Source: an uncultured Bacteroidales bacterium (GTDB lineage Bacteria > Bacteroidota > Bacteroidia > Bacteroidales > UBA932). From it: DNA of 64,000 nt. The position numbers and the translations under genes are program-made. The DNA is taken from contig CALUTU010000009.1 in assembly GCA_944323785.1 (NCBI GenBank), positions 29,616 through 93,615 of the forward strand, read 5' to 3'. Each line of letters opens with the position of its first letter. Positions within the stretch are counted from its first letter, which is position 1. The notes under the pieces are model-generated. The model was not told the origin of the DNA. It saw only the letters and a program-made list of their open reading frames with translations, and searched no databases. Shown one piece after another: positions 44,431-51,722 of this stretch.

Positions 44431-45642
44431 TCAATAGGCATTCTCGTCAAGGGTGAGGCAGAAGTCGAGGTCCTGCTTTATCCTCTCAACATCCATATGG
44501 CGGCCGATGAAGACTATCTTCTGCATCCGGTCGCCATAGTATTCATCCCAGTCGCGGGAAAAGCCGGGATCCTGGGCTTTAAGCTGTTCCAGCTCGTCCT
44601 CGGGGGCCGTGGCATACCACTGGCCGGCCTCCTTGAGCTGCTTCTGGCGTCCCGCCTGCTCGAACATATAGGACATGTCCGGGTCCTGAGAGAAGTAGCA
44701 GATGCCTTTGGCCCTTATCACCCCTTCCGGCCAGTGCCGGGTGACGAAACTGTCAAATCTGTTGATATCAAAGGCCGGACGACGGTAATAGACAAAGGTG
44801 CTTACACCGTATTCCTCGGCCTCACCCTCCTCGTGATCATGATCGTGGTCATGATGATGGTGATGATGATCCTCATGTCCACGGGCTTCGGCCTCCTCTT
44901 CCTCAGTCGGAGTGGACTCGATGCCCTGAATCCAGCCGGCCGATGCCGCCACCTGATTGTAGCTGAACATCCGGGTATTGAGAATTGAGTCCAGATCTAT
45001 CCCGGCCCAGTCACATTCCATAATCCTGGCCGAAGGCTGTATAGCCCTGACAATCCTGCGGAGACGTTCCAGTTCCTCCGGAACGACCTCAGATACTTTA
45101 TTGATAAGGACGATGTTGCAGAATTCCATCTGCTGAACCAGCAGATTCTCGATATCTTCCTCTCCGAGATCCTTTTCGGTCAGACTGTCGCCGCAGGCAA
45201 ACTCATCCCGCATACGCAGAGCATCCACCACCGTCACTATACAGTCCAGACGGGGATAGCCGTACTCCTTGAGTCTCGGATCCACTCTCGGCATCGAGCA
45301 TATCGTCCTGGCTATGGGCTCCGGCTCGCAGATACCGCTGGCCTCTATGACTATATAGTCGAACTTCCGGGACCGGACCAGTTCGAAGAGCTGTTCCATC
45401 AGGTCCGTCTTGAGCGTACAGCATATACAGCCGTTCTGCAGGGCCACCAGACTGTCGTCCTGCGTGCCCACCACACCGCCCTTCTGAATCAGGGCCGCAT
45501 CTATATTGACCTCTCCCAAGTCATTGACTATCACCGCAAATCTTATTCCCTTCCCGTTGGAGAGAATCCTGTTCACCAATGTCGTCTTTCCGCTGCCAAG
45601 ATATCCTGTCAAGAGCAGTACAGGCGTTTCTTTATTTTCCAT
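44431..45642 (-). CDS. CobW/COG0523-family GTPase metallochaperone
   Basis: A 403-residue G3E GTPase. Motifs are GYLGSGKTT (13-21), the metal-binding CxCC (C72, C74, C75 in GCICC), SGICEPEPIART and LINKVSE. A histidine/aspartate-rich loop follows near residues 255-272, then a CobW C-terminal domain (VIRAKGICYFSQDPD ... IVFIGRHMD). The Cys and His sites fit zinc allocation (YeiR/ZigA type); cobalt or nickel insertion is an alternative. It starts at a promoter shared back to back with the regulator at 45694 and ends against the fimbrillin-like gene 5. Confidence 0.9.
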   Translation of the reverse strand: MENKETPVLLLTGYLGSGKTTLVNRILSNGKGIRFAVIVNDLGEVNIDAALIQKGGVVGTQDDSLVALQNGCICCTLKTDLMEQLFELVRSRKFDYIVIEASGICEPEPIARTICSMPRVDPRLKEYGYPRLDCIVTVVDALRMRDEFACGDSLTEKDLGEEDIENLLVQQMEFCNIVLINKVSEVVPEELERLRRIVRAIQPSARIMECDWAGIDLDSILNTRMFSYNQVAASAGWIQGIESTPTEEEEAEARGHEDHHHHHHDHDHDHEEGEAEEYGVSTFVYYRRPAFDINRFDSFVTRHWPEGVIRAKGICYFSQDPDMSYMFEQAGRQKQLKEAGQWYATAPEDELEQLKAQDPGFSRDWDEYYGDRMQKIVFIGRHMDVERIKQDLDFCLTLDENAY

Positions 45643-45658
45643 ATATCGTGACTTTTTC

Positions 45659-45674
45659 TATTTTTGCAAATTTA
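45659..45674. promoter_or_regulatory. abutting divergent -7 boxes, cobW and regulator
   Basis: TATTTTTG (45659-45666, plus) and TAAATTTG (45667-45674, minus) are adjacent with no base between, each fitting TAnnTTTG. Each transcript would start within the opposite box, so both promoters could not be occupied at once. Confidence 0.65.
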
Positions 45675-45693
45675 GCAAGCATTTAAAACCTAA

Positions 45694-47394
45694 ATGAAAC
45701 GTTTTCTGAAAATATTTCTCACTGCCGCAGCATGCTGCCTGGCATATTCATGCAATAAGGATACCACAAACAGTGTCAGCGGCATTCTGGCAGCCGCCGA
45801 CTCCATAATGTCAGACAGTCCGGAGACAGCTTTAAAATACCTGTCCAGCCTGGACAGTACGGTCACAACCGGCATAAACCGTAAAGAAAAGGCCATGTAC
45901 ACATTGCTCATGACGGAAGCAAGATACAAATGCTGGCTGCCGGTCGCCAATGACACAGCCATCCGCAAGGCAGTGGCCTATTTCAGGAAAAAAGAGCCGG
46001 AGTCCATGTACTCCAGAGCCCTGATAATGCAAGGTGCCGTCAATATGGAAAGAGGCCAATTCATCTCAGCCCTGAAATCCTACAAGACGGCCGAACCTGT
46101 CATAGCAGCAAGCGGAGACTTACTGGAACTTGGACTGCTGCACACAAGGATAGGGGAACTCTTTCAGATGTCGTTCGTCAACAAGCAGTCCGCGATATCC
46201 AGATACAAACAGGCCCTGGACTGTTTCAGGCAGACCGGTCTGACAGACCGCATAATGTTCGGAGACCTTACTTTGGCCAGAGTCATGCTGTTTGACTCCA
46301 CTGATGCGGCGCTGCCGTATATAAAAGAAGGCTCTGCTCTAGCTGAAGAGCTGGGAGACAGCGGCATGCGTCTGATAGGCTGCGAGCTCATGACACACTA
46401 TTACGACCTGAAGCATCAGCCGGACAGCGTAATACACACGGCCACAGCCGCACTGTGCGGGCATGACCCCGACAACTTCCAAATGCAGTCCGTCTTAGAA
46501 AGCATGCGTATCTGCCTCCTTAAAGCATACACAGACAAAGGAATGACAGAAGAGGCCTCCGATATCGCATCGCTTATCTGCACGGACAACTGCGACAGAC
46601 AGACTTACCATTATATACAGTCATTGTTGGCAGCAAGTAGACAAGACTGGAAATCCGCACTGGAACATGAAAGGATATCCGAGAGCATAGCCGACAGCCT
46701 TATGGAAGCCGGCTTCGGCATGCATCTGAAAGGAATAGAGAACAACTACGAGAACACTCTCCTGGAACAAAGCTACATCTCATTGCGGTCCAGATATTTT
46801 TCATATCTTATGGTTTTCTCCTGCTTTGTCTGCATAATTATCATAGCCGGCCTGATTATCTACTTCAAGAACATCACCCTGAGGCATGAGGTGGAGAAAA
46901 GTACCGACATCATCCGAAGTCTGAGCGAGGGCCGGCTGGACACCAATGATGAGGCTGGCGAGCAGAATCAGGAAAACAGAAATGCCTCCAACAAGGAGAG
47001 CATCGCCATCTCAGAGGAAATGCTCAAAGTAACGGACGAACTGATGGAAGCGTATTACAAATACGGACGAACCAAAGCCATTGCCGGCTATGTGAAAAAC
47101 ATACTGGAGAAACACTTCCCGAAAGACGACACCATGACCCGTGTCCGCAAGATAGTAGACGCCACGTATCCCGGCTTCCTGTCATCATTGGAAAAAGAGC
47201 ACCCAACCCTGAAGGAAAAAGACATATACACAATATCCCTTATGGTCTGCGGTTTTTCCACCGGGACCATCTGCGCTCTCAGACGCATATCCGAAAGTTC
47301 GCTGTACGTGGAAAAATCCAGAATCGCAAAGAAGATAGGCACAGGAATGCGGCTGTCAGAATTCATCACTGAAGCCTTGGATGCAAGAAAATAA
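45694..47394 (+). CDS. lipoprotein-anchored TPR regulator with LuxR-like HTH
   Basis: A 566-residue protein of the same plan as the one at 35386: lipobox (CLAYSC), about 320 residues of TPR-like repeats (FISALKSYKTAEPVIAASGD, AISRYKQALDCFRQTG), one transmembrane helix at about 366-388 (VFSCFVCIIIIAGLIIYF), an acidic, Asn/Glu-rich linker and a C-terminal HTH-like region (LKEKDIYTISLMVCGFSTGT ... YVEKSRIAKKIG). The HTH is more divergent than usual, so DNA binding is inferred from architecture. No lipoprotein operon follows directly; the divergent neighbour is cobW and the fimbrillin-like operon ends 1.3 kb away. Confidence 0.78.
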   Translation: MKRFLKIFLTAAACCLAYSCNKDTTNSVSGILAAADSIMSDSPETALKYLSSLDSTVTTGINRKEKAMYTLLMTEARYKCWLPVANDTAIRKAVAYFRKKEPESMYSRALIMQGAVNMERGQFISALKSYKTAEPVIAASGDLLELGLLHTRIGELFQMSFVNKQSAISRYKQALDCFRQTGLTDRIMFGDLTLARVMLFDSTDAALPYIKEGSALAEELGDSGMRLIGCELMTHYYDLKHQPDSVIHTATAALCGHDPDNFQMQSVLESMRICLLKAYTDKGMTEEASDIASLICTDNCDRQTYHYIQSLLAASRQDWKSALEHERISESIADSLMEAGFGMHLKGIENNYENTLLEQSYISLRSRYFSYLMVFSCFVCIIIIAGLIIYFKNITLRHEVEKSTDIIRSLSEGRLDTNDEAGEQNQENRNASNKESIAISEEMLKVTDELMEAYYKYGRTKAIAGYVKNILEKHFPKDDTMTRVRKIVDATYPGFLSSLEKEHPTLKEKDIYTISLMVCGFSTGTICALRRISESSLYVEKSRIAKKIGTGMRLSEFITEALDARK

Positions 47395-47555
47395 TCTTAG
47401 CAGACGCCCCTCCGTACCACTAACAGCAAATTAGTGTAACTCAGAACATTACTCCCGTTTTTATGAATTACAGCAAAGTCTTTCTATCTTAACAAAAGCC
47501 CATATCTTATTGAGATTGAACGCATTAAAGAGAAGGCTGTTCTAAGATTATTTAT

Positions 47556-47586
47556 TTTGCGCAGAGGTCAGATAAAGGTACATTTG
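47556..47586 (+). promoter_or_regulatory. orphan promoter in 331-bp gene-free gap
   Basis: TTTG (47556-47559), 19 bp, TACATTTG (47579-47586) is a full consensus match with no plus-strand gene in the following kilobase. The box is part of the palindrome GTACATTTGTAC. Confidence 0.6.
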
Positions 47587-47592
47587 TACAGC

Positions 47593-47730
47593 AGTAAAAG
47601 CACAACGGCTATTTAACATTTTACTCCTGTACCGTCCCATCTCATCAGTAGCATCGACACTGTCAAGTACAGCAATGAAAAACTTTATCCCCGGCTACAA
47701 CAGATATCCTGTTATCTGCCGGGGGTTATT
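47593..47730 (+). ncRNA. candidate small RNA
   Basis: The gap 47395-47725 holds no convincing gene. The orphan promoter predicts a start near 47593, and a strong hairpin with outer stem CCCCGGC/GCCGGGG closes at 47724, followed by TTATTTTA. The bounded transcript would be about 130-140 nt and overlap the 3' end of the GH3 gene in antisense. I see no match to 6S RNA, tmRNA or RNase P features. A 52-codon frame starting at 47675 runs into GH3 antisense and is probably chance. Confidence 0.35.
47689..47724. terminator. hairpin between sRNA candidate and GH3 gene
   Basis: The outer stem CCCCGGC/GCCGGGG (7 bp) encloses an inner stem AACAG/CTGTT. It lies just past the GH3 stop. T tracts on both sides (GTTATTTT on plus; ATAAAGTTTTTC on minus) suggest bidirectional use. 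Confidence 0.65.
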
Positions 47731-49267
47731 TTACTATCTCATCCACGAAGCGCCGGTCATTGCTCAGACGCGGGACCTTATTCTGTCCACCCGTCTTGCC
47801 GCGGCTATCCATCCAGCGGTAGAATGTTCCTGAAGGGACCGGCGTCAGTTCCAGCTTGGTCATCGTCACGTCCCCGCTGCGCTTGGCCTCATAGTCCGAG
47901 TTGCGCCGGCACAGTGCCGCGTCAAGAGCGTCCCTGAACCGCTCTAGTGCCTGGCAATCGCGCACAGCCTCCTGACTTGCCGCAGAGAACTCCACCACCC
48001 ACTGATGCGCCCCCTTGGCATGGCTCTCGTCCATAAAGACCGGAGCCACGGTATAGTCCGTCACCTCAACCCCGCACTCCCGGCAGGCCTCCGAAAGGGC
48101 CTCCTCGGCGTTATGTATCATCAGTTCCTCTCCAAACGCATTGATGTAGAGCTGTGTACGTCCCGTTATGATGATTCTGTGCGGACAAAGAGAAGTGAAT
48201 TCCACACAGTCCCCTATCAGATACCGCCACAGTCCGCTGTTGGTGGTTATCACCATCGCATATCTTACTCCGGTACGTACCTCTTCCACCGTATACACCT
48301 CCTCAGACTCCCCTGCCAGCACCTTCTCCAGCGATTTCATCGGAATGAACTCGAAGAACACCCCGTTGTCCAGCGTCAGTGCCATACCCTTCTGCCCAGG
48401 GTCATCCTGCAGGGCAAAATACCCCTCCGAGGCGTTGTAATTCTCCAGATAATGCATCCTGTCTGATGGAATCAGCCGGCGGTACCGTTCCCTGTACGGC
48501 TCGAAGCTGATGCCTCCGTGCATGAACAGTTCGAGATTGGGCCAGACATCGGTCAGATACTGAGCGTTGTTGTACTCCAAAAGCCGTTCTATCATGATGA
48601 GGTTCCATGAAGGTACTCCGGAGAAATTGGTGACATTCTGCTTTGAGCACACCCGGCATATACCTTCTATCTTCTGCCTGAAATCCGGCAGCATCGCTAT
48701 CTTCCGCGATGGCGTGCGTACAATTTCCGCCACAGACGGGCTGTTGCTCAAGAGAATAGCCGAGAGATCCCCGTTTCTGGCCCCTCCGCCGGACAATTCA
48801 TCCACTTTCACACTTCCCCCGAGGGTAAGGGCCTTTCCGTTAAACAGCCGTGAATCGGGATTCCGCCGGATATATGTCGCCAGCATCGTCTTGAATCCGC
48901 GGTAATGGCATCCGGAAAGATTGGCCGGAGTCACCGGGATGTACTTGCTCTTGTCGGAGCTGGTGCCGCTGGACTTGGCGAACCACCGCACTTTCTGGTT
49001 CCACAGGACGTAGTTCTCACCCCGGCGCAGACGCTCGATATACGGTGCGAACTGATTGTACTCCCTCACCGGCACCCTGCGCACAAACTCCCTGTAGTCC
49101 CTTATCTCCCCGAATCCGTGCTCATTACCGAAAGCAGTATCCCTACCGGCCTTGAGCAGAGACCGGAACACACCTTCCTGCACCGCCCCAGGATGTTCGC
49201 AACCCTGATCGAAACTTCTCAGCAGCGGACTCAACGCCGCCATCACCGTCCTATTGATTACTGACAT
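47726..49267 (-). CDS. GH3 auxin-responsive promoter family protein
   Basis: A 513-residue member of the GH3 acyl-adenylate fold, whose plant members join amino acids to acyl groups using ATP. Seen are WFAKSSGTSSDKSKYIPVT, an ATP-loop match, FSGVPSWNLIMIERL, YNASEGYFALQDDP and LWRYLIGDCVEF in the expected order. The frame extends about 100 residues further upstream, but that part is a low-quality overlap; ATG 49267 (MSVINRTVMAALSP) gives the family length. Bacteroidetes GH3 proteins have no established substrate. It lies 56 bp after recO in the same direction. Confidence 0.88.
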   Translation of the reverse strand: MSVINRTVMAALSPLLRSFDQGCEHPGAVQEGVFRSLLKAGRDTAFGNEHGFGEIRDYREFVRRVPVREYNQFAPYIERLRRGENYVLWNQKVRWFAKSSGTSSDKSKYIPVTPANLSGCHYRGFKTMLATYIRRNPDSRLFNGKALTLGGSVKVDELSGGGARNGDLSAILLSNSPSVAEIVRTPSRKIAMLPDFRQKIEGICRVCSKQNVTNFSGVPSWNLIMIERLLEYNNAQYLTDVWPNLELFMHGGISFEPYRERYRRLIPSDRMHYLENYNASEGYFALQDDPGQKGMALTLDNGVFFEFIPMKSLEKVLAGESEEVYTVEEVRTGVRYAMVITTNSGLWRYLIGDCVEFTSLCPHRIIITGRTQLYINAFGEELMIHNAEEALSEACRECGVEVTDYTVAPVFMDESHAKGAHQWVVEFSAASQEAVRDCQALERFRDALDAALCRRNSDYEAKRSGDVTMTKLELTPVPSGTFYRWMDSRGKTGGQNKVPRLSNDRRFVDEIVK

Positions 49268-49323
49268 GACTTGCCGTATTTTTAAATAAAACTCAGGCGA
49301 AGTTAACGAGAATTCCTGAAAAG

Positions 49324-50004
49324 TCAACGGATTTTCGACAGCTGGTGCAGTACGGATATGGAGCGGAGCTCGATGCGCGAGCCGGTGTGGTACTCCAACC
49401 AGCGGATGACGGCCTCGATGAGTTCCTTGCGCTCCGCTCCGGTCATCGCCATGACCATTGCCTCCTCGAACGATGCCTCGTGCAGAGTCCGCAGACGGGC
49501 TGTCTGCTGAGGAGTGAACGGGTTGTAATCCAGGTTGAAACCCCTCTCGAAAGGGAATCCGAGGAATGCGGCATAGCGTGCCAGAAACCACAGGTGGAAA
49601 TTCGCGGGGCTGCCCTCAAAAGCCTCCAAGCGCAGCACGGCATCCTCTAAAAAATCGTACAGTTCCTCGTCTCGTTCGGAGTGCAGCAGAGTGCGGTATA
49701 GAAGCTCGCTTATGAACATAGCTATGGATATCTTGTCAAAATCCTCACGGATCGAATGCAGGCGGTACTTCGGGGAGAACTCCCGCAAATACGGCATACT
49801 GCCTTTCATGGTCTTCGATGCCACATAGTTGACAATACTCAGAGGATGCAGGGACACCACCTCGGGACGAGGCGCACTGCGCTTGCCGCTGCTCTGACGG
49901 AACGCTCCTCGGAGAATAAAGCTTACGCGTCCCTCCTCCTTAGTATATCCGTGGACTATAAGCGAAGTGTCACCGTACTTCAGAGTATGAAGGACAATCA
50001 TCAT
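49324..50004 (-). CDS. recO: DNA repair protein RecO
   Basis: A 226-residue protein with the N-terminal OB fold of RecO (MIVLHTLKYGDTSLIVHGYT, EEGRVSFILRG) and the C-terminal helical domain (LWFLARYAAFLGFPFERG). RecO works with RecR to load RecA on SSB-coated DNA. The zinc-finger cysteines of some homologues are absent. The ATG at 50004 overlaps the rdgB stop as ATGA, implying translational coupling; the longer upstream frame reads through rdgB and is not used. Confidence 0.88.
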   Translation of the reverse strand: MMIVLHTLKYGDTSLIVHGYTKEEGRVSFILRGAFRQSSGKRSAPRPEVVSLHPLSIVNYVASKTMKGSMPYLREFSPKYRLHSIREDFDKISIAMFISELLYRTLLHSERDEELYDFLEDAVLRLEAFEGSPANFHLWFLARYAAFLGFPFERGFNLDYNPFTPQQTARLRTLHEASFEEAMVMAMTGAERKELIEAVIRWLEYHTGSRIELRSISVLHQLSKIR

Positions 50005-50633
50005 CGGGAGACGGCTGCGCTTTTGGCCAGGTGCTCCTGCCGCATCCACTCAGCGAACTTTCTCATGGCCTCACCACGGTGGGATATCGCGTTCTTCTGC
50101 TCATGAGTAAGCTCTGCGAAAGTCTTCTCCAGAGAGTATTCTTCCGGAAGGAAGACAGGATCGTAGCCAAAGCCGTCCTTTCCGGAAGGGGCTGCGGCAA
50201 TCTCCCCCTCAACCCTGCCCTCGAAGACCTTCTCCACACCGCTGCCGACGTATGCCACCACACAGCGGAAACGGGCGGTACGCATCCTGCAGCCGTCCTT
50301 CTCCGCAGGCACGTCCTTCAGTTCGGAGAGCAGTTTGCGGACATTGTCCTCAGCCTTCTTCCCCGGACCGGCATAACGGGCCGAAAGCACCCCGGGTGCC
50401 CCGCCAAGAGCGTCCACGAAAAGCCCCGTATCATCCGAAAAACACGGCAGACCGGTCTTCTTATAGACGTACTCCGCTTTCTGGAGCGCATTGCCCTCCA
50501 GTGTGTCCGAAGTCTCCGGTATGTCCTCAGTAATACCAAGTTCCGCCGGAGTCCTCAACCGGAACTCCGGACCCAGAATCTGTGCGGCCTCCTCGACCTT
50601 GTGCCTGTTGCCCGTTGCAAAAACTATTTCCAT
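50001..50633 (-). CDS. rdgB: XTP/dITP diphosphatase (RdgB/HAM1)
   Basis: A 210-residue house-cleaning nucleotidase that removes dITP, dXTP and ITP from the pools. It begins with the nucleotide-binding ATGNRHKVEEA and contains SDDTGLFVDALGGAPGVLSA, GFGYDPVFLPE and KNAISHRGEAMRKF, all family signatures. It overlaps recO by 4 bp. TAAGTTTG (50638-50645, minus) is a -7 match, but only 5 bp from the ATG, so the mRNA would be leaderless or start elsewhere. Confidence 0.96.
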   Translation of the reverse strand: MEIVFATGNRHKVEEAAQILGPEFRLRTPAELGITEDIPETSDTLEGNALQKAEYVYKKTGLPCFSDDTGLFVDALGGAPGVLSARYAGPGKKAEDNVRKLLSELKDVPAEKDGCRMRTARFRCVVAYVGSGVEKVFEGRVEGEIAAAPSGKDGFGYDPVFLPEEYSLEKTFAELTHEQKNAISHRGEAMRKFAEWMRQEHLAKSAAVSR

Positions 50634-50804
50634 GCTGCAAACTTACATATAAATCGGCAATGGTAAGCTATGAAGCGGGGTCTTTTTACAATTACCACAT
50701 ACTCAGATTGTTCCATATTCTGCGTGTTCTTTTGACGGTCTCGGAGCAACCCAGCAGCGACACAGCTCAACTACAATCGCTTGATTGTCTTTAATTTACG
50801 ATTT

Positions 50805-51722
50805 TCAGGTGTTCTTGTGCTTACCGTTAACTGAAGGATGCCGGCCTTCGGAGAGGACTACGGCGGTGACGGCGATGATGATCAGGATGATGCCGGCGGC
50901 GGTGCGGAGGGTGAAGGCCTCGGAGAGGGCCAGGACTCCTATGACCACAGCGGTGAGGGGTTCGAGGGCTCCGAGGATGGCGCTGAGGGTGGGGCCGATG
51001 CGCTTGATGGCGGCGACGAGGGTAATGTTGGAGACGGCTGTGCCAAGCAGGGCGATGCCGAGGATATTGGCCCAGAGGAAGCCGTCGGTGAGGGGCACCC
51101 AACGGACTCCGCCGGAGAACATACCGATGAGGGTGAAACAGATAGCACCGAATCCCATGACGTAGACGGTCAGGGGGAGGGTCGGTATGTTCTGGACGGC
51201 TGTCTTGCGCACGCCGACGATGTAGGTACCGTAAGCTATGACGGAGAGCGCGGCCCAGAGAATGCCGGCGGTGACATTGCCGTCCTCGAGCCGGATGTCG
51301 CCTCCTGCCAGGAAGCCGGCTCCGACCAGGGAGAGTATGATGGCACCGATCTTGACCCAGGAGCGGGGCTCGTGGAAGGCTGTCATCATGACGGCGGCCA
51401 CGAAGAGCGGGTACATGAAGTGAATCGTAGAGGCGACTCCGCTGGCGATGTTCTCGTAGGCTATCAGCAGGCTGATGGCTGTCAGGGCACAGAAGAAGCT
51501 GACGGTCAGCAGCGGAAGCCAGGCACCCTTCGGGACGCGGAAGGACTTGCGCATGAGCAGGCCCACGGCCAGCAGGACGAGGGTAGCCACGCCCCAGCGG
51601 TAGGCGAGCACCTCGAAAGGCGAGAAGCCCGCGTCCATGAGGGTGACTGAGAAAAACGGCACGAAGCCGAATGTCAGGGAAGAGACGGCGGCCAGGATGA
51701 TGCCGCCGGTCTTATTTTTCAT
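50805..51722 (-). CDS. EamA/DMT-family transporter
   Basis: A 305-residue inner-membrane protein with about ten helices in two EamA repeats (first ending near residue 135, second near 290; SVIAYGTYIVGVRK and LSAILGALEPLTAVVIGVLAL are typical). Substrate unknown; family members export amino acids or other metabolites. The ATG at 51722 overlaps the rnr stop by 11 bp; the longer frame would need a TTG. The region has a markedly G-rich third position on the plus strand, giving long meaningless antisense frames. Confidence 0.9.
   Translation of the reverse strand: MKNKTGGIILAAVSSLTFGFVPFFSVTLMDAGFSPFEVLAYRWGVATLVLLAVGLLMRKSFRVPKGAWLPLLTVSFFCALTAISLLIAYENIASGVASTIHFMYPLFVAAVMMTAFHEPRSWVKIGAIILSLVGAGFLAGGDIRLEDGNVTAGILWAALSVIAYGTYIVGVRKTAVQNIPTLPLTVYVMGFGAICFTLIGMFSGGVRWVPLTDGFLWANILGIALLGTAVSNITLVAAIKRIGPTLSAILGALEPLTAVVIGVLALSEAFTLRTAAGIILIIIAVTAVVLSEGRHPSVNGKHKNT

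Noticed and set aside
47675-47833. 52-codon plus-strand frame starting in the sRNA candidate
   Set aside because: Most of it is antisense to the GH3 3' end and spans the hairpin; no hydrophobic or conserved pattern stands out.
50773-50788. Hairpin ACAATC/GATTGT as a terminator
   Set aside because: Only 6 bp, and the T-rich side lies on the plus strand where no gene ends; not enough to call.
50838-51650. Plus-strand frame of 270 codons rich in Asp, Glu and Gly
   Set aside because: It mirrors the helices of the EamA transporter; composition arises from strong third-position bias.
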